Shown in pieces: positions 8,429 through 15,210 of a DNA stretch of 45,354 nt. This stretch comes from Chloroflexota bacterium (GTDB taxonomy: Bacteria > Chloroflexota > Anaerolineae > Anaerolineales > Anaerolineaceae), in the NCBI GenBank assembly GCA_012522475.1, contig JAAYKH010000005.1:1-45354 (forward strand). Reading direction: 5' to 3'. The position numbers and the translations under genes were made by a program. Under the pieces are notes generated by a model. That model was not told where the DNA came from, ran no database searches, and saw nothing but the letters and a program-made list of their open reading frames with translations. How positions within the stretch are numbered: position 1 is the stretch's first letter; every line of letters begins with the position of its first letter.

Positions 8429-9973
8429 TTAGTAACCTTTCATATCATCTAAGGGGTCTGGCGCGTGGATGATGGCGGCGGCCCCGGGCAGCGACCAGGC
8501 CTGGCGGTCTAACACGCCCAACAGCGCGGCCGAGATAACCAGGTCGTCGTGCACCAGTTGGCCGGTTTCCTGGTTGCGGGTGCCATCGGGGACGCCCCAG
8601 CGGATGCGCTTTTCGGGGCCGGGTTGAATTTCGTAGTGGCAGTGCGCTAACTGGTTAAAAAACAGCGCGTGCAGTTCATTCAGTTCGGCGGAACAGGGGG
8701 CTGCTGCTGGCGCGTGATCTTTCAGGCGGCCGCTGTCGACCAGCGCCAGGAAGGCCCAGCCCAGGTCGGACTTGGTGGCCCGGTTGAACACAAAGGGGAG
8801 CACCCGCGGCCCCAGGGCCTGGGCAAGAAACGAGGTCAGACCCGCGCCCACGCCGGTAGCGTCGCACACCAGGTAGCGGGCGCCCCAGTGCGCGGCCAGG
8901 CGGGTGATCTCGCCGAACAGCCCGCTGTGCTTCACACCCACCCACAAATAACGGTGGACGATCCGGTAGGTGGGCCGCTGGCAGCCCTGCGCATCGGGCG
9001 AGGCCAGGTCTGCCCGGGCTATCGTCAACGCGGTGGCATCGCGCTGGCCGGCTTTTCGCAGGGGCTCGCCCAGTCCGCCGCCTTCATCCTCCCCGGCGAC
9101 ATCCAGCGCCATCACATAAATGCAGCCCGCCTGGGGCGCCTGCTGGGACGGATGGCTCCCTCGTATCAGTGCCAGCCGCTGGGGAGAAAACAACCCGCCC
9201 GCCGCATCGAGATCTTCAGAGAAATACTGGGTGCGTACCATGGGATGATTGCGTCCCAAACGTCCCACCTGCTCGGCTACAAACGCGCCATAGGCGGGCA
9301 CCTCGCGAGCCACTGCCTGGCAATCCAACCGCCATACCCGCCGGATGCCATCCTGCCGCTGCAGGCTCAGCGCGGCGGCCTCTTCGCGGGCCAGCAGCGT
9401 GTTTGCCGTCCAGGCGGTGCCCCACAAAACCCGGGTGGCGTGGGTTGAGGCTGCCATCGGGGCGATCTCTTTATCGAATTTTTCGGTCTGGATCTCTTGG
9501 GCTTCGTCGATCGAGAGCAGCAAGCTGGCGGTGGCGCCGACGATATTGGACGTGGGCGAGCCCGAGAGGAAGGTTAACCGGGCTTTGCCCACCTGGTAGA
9601 CATGCCCGTGGTGTTTTTCCCAGCGCCGCCTGAGCAGCAGGTTGCCATTGAGCACCGCCTCCAGCCGCGCCATGGCGTTGTCGGCCTGGGGCTTCCAGGT
9701 GGGGCACACCTGCACCATCTCGGCCCGTTGACCGGAAAACAGCATCAGCAGGTAAGCTTGCAGCTGGGCCTGGAGCTCGTTCTTGCCTGATTGGCGCGGA
9801 AAGATGACCACAAAGGTGTGCCCCAGGCCGAGGGTGACCGAGCGCACTACGGCCTGGGCGACATCCTCCTGGTAGCGGCGCAGGTGCAGCCCGCTGGCAC
9901 AGCGCACAAAGGGAACCACGTCCCGGGCTACAAGCTGCAAAAGGGCTTCCAGTTTGCGCACGTTAACCGCCAA
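8429..9973 (-). CDS. Phage terminase large subunit (TerL)
   Basis: A full-length 514-residue packaging motor. The ATPase part has the deviant Walker A FPRQSGKN (residues 58-65, Lys64) and Walker B LLLSIDEAQ (Asp156-Glu157). The C-terminal RNase H-fold nuclease keeps its three acidic positions: ALDVAG (Asp291), CDATGVG (Asp371) and HDDLVIS (Asp476/Asp477). Family members cut concatemeric phage DNA and drive it through the portal. All key residues are present, so both activities may be intact. Its ATG lies inside the last codons of the preceding small gene (11-bp overlap). No recognisable small terminase subunit is present, unless one of the two upstream small proteins has that job. Confidence 0.92.
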   Translation of the reverse strand: MAVNVRKLEALLQLVARDVVPFVRCASGLHLRRYQEDVAQAVVRSVTLGLGHTFVVIFPRQSGKNELQAQLQAYLLMLFSGQRAEMVQVCPTWKPQADNAMARLEAVLNGNLLLRRRWEKHHGHVYQVGKARLTFLSGSPTSNIVGATASLLLSIDEAQEIQTEKFDKEIAPMAASTHATRVLWGTAWTANTLLAREEAAALSLQRQDGIRRVWRLDCQAVAREVPAYGAFVAEQVGRLGRNHPMVRTQYFSEDLDAAGGLFSPQRLALIRGSHPSQQAPQAGCIYVMALDVAGEDEGGGLGEPLRKAGQRDATALTIARADLASPDAQGCQRPTYRIVHRYLWVGVKHSGLFGEITRLAAHWGARYLVCDATGVGAGLTSFLAQALGPRVLPFVFNRATKSDLGWAFLALVDSGRLKDHAPAAAPCSAELNELHALFFNQLAHCHYEIQPGPEKRIRWGVPDGTRNQETGQLVHDDLVISAALLGVLDRQAWSLPGAAAIIHAPDPLDDMKGY

Positions 9974-10241
9974 AAAACGCCTTCAACAGCGCCACCAGCG
10001 ACATCAAACCCGAGCCGCCCGAGGCCAGCCCGGAAAAAATTTTAAACTGCGCCACACCCTCGGCCGCGGCCCGCAGGCGGGTTTCGTGGTCGCGGATTTG
10101 TTCTTCCAGCAGCGTCAGGCGCTGATGGATCAGTGCGGTCTGGTGCACCACCCGGGCTTCCAACGAGCCGATTTGGGTTGAGATCAGCTGGGTGGCATGG
10201 CGCATTTGCGCGGTGAGCAGCGCACCGGTCTTATCCTCCAT
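9963..10241 (-). CDS. Small coiled-coil protein with C-terminal hydrophobic segment (holin/XhlA-like)
   Basis: A 92-residue protein. Residues 1-65 form a heptad-rich helix (SLEARVVHQTALIHQRLTLLEEQI), and the last 25 residues are hydrophobic and glycine-rich (FSGLASGGSGLMSLVALLKAF), long enough for one membrane pass. This layout resembles XhlA-type hemolysins and small holin accessory proteins next to phage lysins; the GH25 gene is two genes downstream. It overlaps both neighbours by 11 bp, so translation is coupled. It could instead be a structural coiled-coil protein of the packaging machine. I am sure it is a gene, less sure of its role. Confidence 0.6.
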   Translation of the reverse strand: MEDKTGALLTAQMRHATQLISTQIGSLEARVVHQTALIHQRLTLLEEQIRDHETRLRAAAEGVAQFKIFSGLASGGSGLMSLVALLKAFFGG

Positions 10242-10599
10242 GATGCCCCCGATCGGTGCCCGTGGCGCCGCGCAGTTCTTCTAAAACGGCGGCCATGCTG
10301 TGGGTGAGGGCCTCGCCCAGTTCATCGGCGCCGCCGGACTGCAGTTGGCGCTCGGCCTGGATAACCCGCGCCAGACGGGTTACGCTTAACCCCAGAGCGC
10401 GCAGGGCCTCGGCCAGGGCTTTGCAATCGTCGGCCTCCTGGCTTACACGCTCAAAAAAGCGGCGCATCACCGTGCGCAGCATGCTGATTTCGCCGCGCAG
10501 CGAATCGCCCAGGGCGCGGTCCAGGTCGTCCAGCTCGGCGCGGGTGAAGTGCCCGCTGTAAAAACCGGACGGGTTGTGGGATGGTGTTTGGGTCATCAT
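10231..10599 (-). CDS. Coiled-coil protein of unknown function, first gene of the phage-like run
   Basis: A 122-residue, mostly helical protein. A short N-terminal tail rich in Ser/Pro is followed by two amphipathic helices (ELDDLDRALGDSLRGEISML and RTVMRRFFERVSQEADDCKAL) and a third (ALGLSVTRLARVIQAERQL). I do not recognise the family. Its place directly before the holin-like and terminase genes, with an 11-bp overlap, suggests a packaging or regulatory partner such as a small terminase-like protein, but no DNA-binding motif is clear. GGAGG lies about 11 bases before the first of two adjacent ATG codons. It is the first gene after the SOS-box promoter at 10.71-10.76 kb. Confidence 0.6.
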   Translation of the reverse strand: MMTQTPSHNPSGFYSGHFTRAELDDLDRALGDSLRGEISMLRTVMRRFFERVSQEADDCKALAEALRALGLSVTRLARVIQAERQLQSGGADELGEALTHSMAAVLEELRGATGTDRGHHGG

Positions 10600-10708
10600 C
10601 CAGTAAAAAACCTCCTGCTTTCAAAATAAGGAAACGGACCGGGCGCCTCGCAAAGCGTCATTAAGAAAGGGTGTCAGGGCTTGGGTCACCCGGGCCGTTT
10701 GTGAAAAT

Positions 10709-10722
10709 AGAACGTATGTTCT
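10709..10722. promoter_or_regulatory. SOS-box-like operator (LexA-type palindrome)
   Basis: AGAACGTATGTTCT, a 14-bp inverted repeat built around GAAC-GTAT-GTTC. It fits the GAAC-N4-GTTC form of the Gram-positive LexA box, including the purine/pyrimidine preference in the spacer. It lies 110 bp upstream of the first gene of the phage-like run and 10 bp downstream of a candidate minus-strand -10 box. The identical 14 bp recur at 26027-26040. Confidence 0.65.
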
Positions 10723-10732
10723 GATTGATTGT

Positions 10733-10761
10733 ATGATAGCAGGGAATGGGGGCAGATACAA
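10733..10761 (-). promoter_or_regulatory. Candidate promoter of the phage-like run
   Basis: On the minus strand TTGTAT (10756-10761) and TATCAT (10733-10738) are 17 bp apart. Transcription would start near or within the SOS-box palindrome, so a bound LexA would block it. The -35 box is a weak match. Confidence 0.5.
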
Positions 10762-10835
10762 TCCGTCAAAAGCGGCGGGTTTGGGGGCAAAACTTGCCGC
10801 TTGCGGCATAAAACACGCAAAAGCGCCCTGCCCCC

Positions 10836-11186
10836 TGTCATCGCGCGTACAACCCCTTGTCATCGCGAGTTTACGAAGCGATCTCCGGTGCCACCTCTTG
10901 TCATCGCGAGTTTGCGAAGCGATCCCCACTTTCACGTTACAGAGATTGCTTCACTTCGTTCGCAATGACAACGGCGCAAGCCTGTCATCGCGAGTTTGCG
11001 AAGCGATCTCTACTTTCACGTTACAGAGATTGCTTCACTTCGTTCGCAATGACAACGGCGCAAGCCTGTCATCGCGAGTTTACGAAGCGATCTCTACTTC
11101 CACGCTGCTGAGATTGCTTCACTTCGTTCGCAATGACAACAGCGTAAGCCTGTCATAGCGACTCCCCAAGGGGACGACGCGATCTC
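10836..11186. repeat. Palindromic 72-bp repeats, left array, first block
   Basis: Three full units (10899-10970, 10983-11054, 11067-11138) plus partial units at 10836, 10858 and 11151. Each unit starts TGTCATCGCGAG and ends TTCGCAATGACA, and the halves are an imperfect inverted repeat (GAAGCGATCTC against GAGATTGCTTC). The 12-bp linkers are nearly identical (acggcgcaagcc type), giving an 84-bp period. The block lies directly upstream of the SOS-box promoter. Confidence 0.9.
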
Positions 11187-11640
11187 CAGCCGTAGGGTGC
11201 GGTCTGTTTGTGACCGCACCAGAATAAAACGCCGGTCGACGCGCCCTTCGTGACCCACCCCCTTGCCCCCTCCCTGAAGGAAGGGGGAATATCGATCGAA
11301 ATCTTGAAAACTTGCCCTACAAAAGAAGACCGTAGGGTGTGGTCTGGTTGCGGCCACACCACCATAAAAATGGTGGGTTCAAATGCGGAACCCACCCTAC
11401 AAAAAAGGCACACCAAACGGATCGATACATATAAAAGACTGCCATCGATTCACCCTCTGCACCCACTGTGCTTTGCTCCGCGGCCCTGCGGGAGGAAGGG
11501 GGAATGTCGTTCGAAATTTTGAAAAACCGCTTCCCCTTTCGCACAACGTAAAGCCCTCCCTTTAGGGAGGGTTGGGGTGGGTCTAATCGTGAACACCTGA
11601 AGAGCCGCACCCCGCGGCCTGGTTGCAACCGCACCAGAAT
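11187..11640. repeat. Mixed short palindromic repeats, no gene
   Basis: This stretch separates the two blocks of the left array. It holds several other hairpin-forming repeats: a GGTGCGGTC...GACCGCACC type (11199-11221, and a degenerate copy near 11600-11632), a GGTGTGGTC...GCCACACC copy (11335-11360), GGTGGGTTC...GAACCCACC (11371-11397), and a CCTCCCT...AGGGAGG hairpin (11555-11571). Two GGAAGGGGGAAT segments (from 11278 and 11495) are also similar. I see no gene; short open frames here are made by the repeats. Confidence 0.7.
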
Positions 11641-11707
11641 AAAACGAATCAACGCGTACTTTACGAAGAAAAGATCGTCAACGATTTCCCCTCTCTGCCT
11701 ATGCCCC

Positions 11708-12597
11708 TGTCATCGCGAGCTTACGACGCGATCTCCAGTGCCACCTTTTGTCATCGCGAGCTTGCGAAGCGATCTCCACTTCCACGCCGCAGAGATTGCT
11801 TCACTTCGTTCGCAATGACAACGGCGCAAGCCTGTCATCGCGAGTTTACGAAGCGATCTCTACTTCCACGCCGTAGAGATTGCTTCACTTTGTTCGCAAT
11901 GACAACGCGTTCCACCTGTCATCATGAGCTTGCGAAGCGATCTCTACTCCCACACCACAGAGATTGCTTCACTTTGTTCGCAATGACAACAGCGTAAGCC
12001 TGTCATCGCGAGTTTACGAAGCGATCCCCACTTTCACGTTACAGAGATTGCTTCACTTCGTTCGCAATGACAGCGGCGAATGTGTCATCACGAGCTTGCG
12101 AAGTGATCTCCAGTATCACGCTCTTGAGATTGCTTCACTTCGTTCGCAATGACAACGGCAAATATGTCATCGCGAGTTTACGAAGCGATCTCTACTTCCA
12201 CACCGCTGAGATTGCTTCACTTCGTTCGCAATGACAACGGCGTAAGCCTGGCATCATGAGCTTACGACGCGATCTCTACTTCCACGCTACAGAGATTGCT
12301 TCACTTCGTTCGCAATGACAAGGGCGTAAGCCTGTCATCGCGAGCTTGCGAAGTGATCTCCACTTCCACGCCACAGAGATTGCTTCACTTCGTGCGCAAT
12401 GACAAGGGCGTATGTGTCATCGCGAGTTTACGAAGCGATCTCCACTTTCACGCCACAGAGATTGCTTCACTTCGTTCGCAATGACAACGGCGTAAGCCTG
12501 TCATCGCGAGTTTACGAAGCGATCTCTACTTTCACGCTGCTGAGATTGCTTCACTTCGTTCGCAATGACAGCACGTTTCATTTGTCATCGCGAGACG
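11708..12597. repeat. Palindromic 72-bp repeats, left array, second block
   Basis: Ten full 72-bp units: 11749-11820, 11833-11904, 11917-11988, 12001-12072, 12083-12154, 12165-12236, 12249-12320, 12333-12404, 12415-12486 and 12499-12570, with partial units at 11708 and about 12583. The period is 82 or 84 bp. The same unit forms the array at 18.53 kb. Because 84 is a multiple of three, long open frames with repeated peptides such as CHREFAKRS and IASLRSQ arise here; they are not genes. Confidence 0.93.
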
Positions 12598-12613
12598 CAG
12601 CAACGCTCAGCCC

Positions 12614-12644
12614 TTGCCAAACAACCCCTCGCGCATGATATAAT
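12614..12644 (+). promoter_or_regulatory. Candidate hsdR promoter
   Basis: TTGCCA (12614-12619) and a perfect TATAAT (12639-12644), 19 bp apart, immediately after the last repeat fragment. The start codon of hsdR is 35 bp downstream of the -10 box. Confidence 0.5.
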
Positions 12645-12678
12645 TAATTTGATATTTAACACAAGGGGCAAAGCCGCC

Positions 12679-15195
12679 ATGACTGAAGCAACCGCACGCA
12701 TAAAAATTAACTGGATGCTGGAAAAAGCCGGCTGGCGCTTTTTCGATTCACCTGAAGGCCCTGCTAACATCATCTTAGAAGGCAAGGCGTCTCTTAAAAA
12801 GGCTGATCTGGACACCCTGGGCGAAAATTTTGAGAAAACCGCGGTGGGGTATATCGACTTCCTTTTGCTCGATGAACATGGCTTCCCTTTTATCGTGCTG
12901 GAGGCCAAACGCGAGGAAAAATCCCCCCTGGACGGTAAAGAGCAGGCGCGCGCCTATGCCCGCTCGCAAAATGTGCGCTTTGTGATCCTTTCCAACGGCA
13001 ACCTGCACTATTTTTGGGACCTTGAGCGCGGCAACCCCGAGGTGATTACCGAATTTCCCCGGATCGATTCCGTCAAACACCGCACCCGGTTCAAGCCCAG
13101 CCCCAAAGCACTGGCACGTGAACCGGTGGGCGAAGATTATGTCGCCCAGTCGCAGTTGCCGGGGTTTGAAAAGGATCCCCGCTGGATGGACCAAAATCAG
13201 CGCCCGCAATTTATTGCCGACCAGGGCCTGCGTGTTCTGCGCAAATACCAGCTGGCAGCGGTCCACGCCCTGCAAAGAAGCGCCGGGGCGGATAACGACC
13301 GCTTTCTGTTTGAAATGGCCACCGGTACCGGGAAAACCCTGATAGCAGCTGCGGTCATCAAGCTGTTTTTACGCACCGGCAATGCCCGGCGGGTTCTTTT
13401 TTTGGTCGACCGCATCGAACTGGAAAACCAGGCTTATAAGAATTTTGACCAGCTGCTTAAAAAAGACTACCAGACCGTCATCTACAAGGAAAACCGGCAG
13501 GACTGGCGCAAAGCGGAGATTGTAGTTACCACCGTGCAATCTCTCGAGTTTGATAACAAGTACATGCGCCTGTTCTCGCCCACCGATTTTGACCTGATTA
13601 TCTCTGATGAGGCCCACCGCTCGATCAACGGCAACAGCCGGGCGGTGTTTGAGTACTTTGTGGGCTATAAATTGGGGCTGACTGCCACACCCAAGGACTA
13701 TATTAAAAACATCGACCCCGCCACCCTCAGCCAGCGCGACCCGCGCGCCTGGGAGCGCCGCCAACTGCTGGATACCTACAAGACCTTCGGCTGTGAGCAG
13801 GGCGAGCCCACCTTCCGCTACTCCCTGGTGGATGGCGTCCGCGATGGCTACCTGGTGAACCCCGTGGTGGTCGATGCCCGCACCGAGATCACCACCCAGC
13901 TCCTTTCCGAACAGGGCTATGCCGTTATGGTGCCTAACGAGGAGGGCGAAGAAGAAGAGCAGGTCTTCTATCAGCGCAATTTTGAGCGCACCTTTTTCTC
14001 GGATTTGACCAACCTGCAATTATGCCGGACCTTCCTGGCCCACGCCCTGCGCGACCCCTTCAGCGGGGAAATCGGCAAGTCGATTGTGTTTTGCGTCAGC
14101 CAGGACCATGCCTCTCGGGTGACGCAGCTCTTGAACGAGCTGGCCGATAAGCACTTCCCGGGCCGGTACAGCTCGGACTTTGCCGTGCAGGTGACCTCTA
14201 ATATTCCCGGCGCACAGGGCTACAGCATCAGTTTTGCCAACAACAACCTGAACGGGCATACCCGCTTTTTGGATGGCTATAAAACCAGCAAAACGCGCGT
14301 GTGCGTTACCGTGGGGATGATGACCACCGGCTATGATTGCCAGGATATCCTCAACCTGGCGATGATGCGCCCGATCTTCTCGCCCACGGATTTTATTCAG
14401 ATTAAAGGGCGCGGTACCCGCCGCTGGACTTTTAAATATCAGTACAGGGGCGCCAACCGGTTGGAAGAAGAACGGGTAGAAAAAGAGAACTTCAAGCTGT
14501 TCGACTTTTTTGCCAATTACGAGTACTTCGAAGAGAAATTTAACTACGATGAGGTGCTTAAACTGCCCTTGCAGTACGCGGGCAGCCCCGGCGCTGAAAG
14601 CGAACCCGGCGTTCACGATACCGTTTCGGTTGACGACTACGACCCTGAAAAGTCGGTAAGGCACATCCTCATCGGGCGGGACGGCATGAAGATTGACCGC
14701 AAGCTGTTTGAACGTTTCTCTAAACCCGTTTTGGATGACCACGCCTTAAGGCGCGCCGTGGAAAACCAGCAGTGGGACCTTGCCGTGCAGATGCTGCGGG
14801 AAAATTACGCCAATCGGCCTGAAGATTACGTTACGATTGAGAAGTTGATTCAATCTGAAGGGCTGGATCGGCGGCTGACCTGGAAGGAAGTGCTCATGCG
14901 CATTTTCGGCCTGATTGACCGTTTTAAGACTCGCGATGAGCTGCTCGATGAGGAATTTCAGAAATTCGTCGCCATCAACAAGCCCGACCCGGAACAGGCG
15001 CTGCGCATTAAAAACTTCATGCACGCATACCTGACCGATGATGAAATCCGGCAGATCATCGATGCCGGCAACTACCCCGCACTGGCCAGCAACCCCAAGC
15101 TTTCGCTGAGCGACCTGCAAGCCCTGGGCGAGTGGTTGGCCCGTGTGCCGGTGTATATCAAGGATTATATTTCTATCAACACCTATTTAACCTGA
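12679..15195 (+). CDS. hsdR: Type I restriction enzyme, R subunit
   Basis: 838 residues. The N-terminal nuclease has the PD-(D/E)xK pattern with Asp60 in GYIDF and Glu75-x-Lys77 in VLEAK. The SF2 translocase follows: Walker A ATGTGKT (about residues 214-220), DEAH (about 310), motif III GLTATP and the late QIKGRGTRR. The C-terminal region with LDEEFQKFVA is of the EcoEI type. Type I R subunits pull DNA towards the complex and cut at distant sites when foreign DNA lacks methylation. I start at 12679; the longer frame back to 12565 reads through a repeat unit. A 15-bp gap leads to the modification gene. All catalytic motifs look intact. Confidence 0.93.
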   Translation: MTEATARIKINWMLEKAGWRFFDSPEGPANIILEGKASLKKADLDTLGENFEKTAVGYIDFLLLDEHGFPFIVLEAKREEKSPLDGKEQARAYARSQNVRFVILSNGNLHYFWDLERGNPEVITEFPRIDSVKHRTRFKPSPKALAREPVGEDYVAQSQLPGFEKDPRWMDQNQRPQFIADQGLRVLRKYQLAAVHALQRSAGADNDRFLFEMATGTGKTLIAAAVIKLFLRTGNARRVLFLVDRIELENQAYKNFDQLLKKDYQTVIYKENRQDWRKAEIVVTTVQSLEFDNKYMRLFSPTDFDLIISDEAHRSINGNSRAVFEYFVGYKLGLTATPKDYIKNIDPATLSQRDPRAWERRQLLDTYKTFGCEQGEPTFRYSLVDGVRDGYLVNPVVVDARTEITTQLLSEQGYAVMVPNEEGEEEEQVFYQRNFERTFFSDLTNLQLCRTFLAHALRDPFSGEIGKSIVFCVSQDHASRVTQLLNELADKHFPGRYSSDFAVQVTSNIPGAQGYSISFANNNLNGHTRFLDGYKTSKTRVCVTVGMMTTGYDCQDILNLAMMRPIFSPTDFIQIKGRGTRRWTFKYQYRGANRLEEERVEKENFKLFDFFANYEYFEEKFNYDEVLKLPLQYAGSPGAESEPGVHDTVSVDDYDPEKSVRHILIGRDGMKIDRKLFERFSKPVLDDHALRRAVENQQWDLAVQMLRENYANRPEDYVTIEKLIQSEGLDRRLTWKEVLMRIFGLIDRFKTRDELLDEEFQKFVAINKPDPEQALRIKNFMHAYLTDDEIRQIIDAGNYPALASNPKLSLSDLQALGEWLARVPVYIKDYISINTYLT

Positions 15196-15210
15196 CGTAT
15201 AAGGATTTCC

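Noticed and set aside
3929-10599. A complete prophage
   Set aside because: No capsid, protease, tail tube, tape measure, integrase, replication gene or attachment site was found.
10836-12597. A CRISPR-like array of regular repeats
   Set aside because: The repeat is 72 bp and palindromic, and the linkers are only 10-12 bp and nearly identical to each other, so they are not spacers. No cas gene is present.
10733-12638. Several open frames with repeated peptides such as CHREFAKRS and LLHFVRND
   Set aside because: They are made by the 84-bp repeat period, which is divisible by three, and have no ribosome sites. The same holds for frames at 18438-18923.
13369-15120. Long minus-strand open frames opposite hsdR
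   Set aside because: They mirror the codons of a clear hsdR gene, lack ribosome sites and show no recognisable domain. The same applies to the frame at 8669-9448 opposite terminase.
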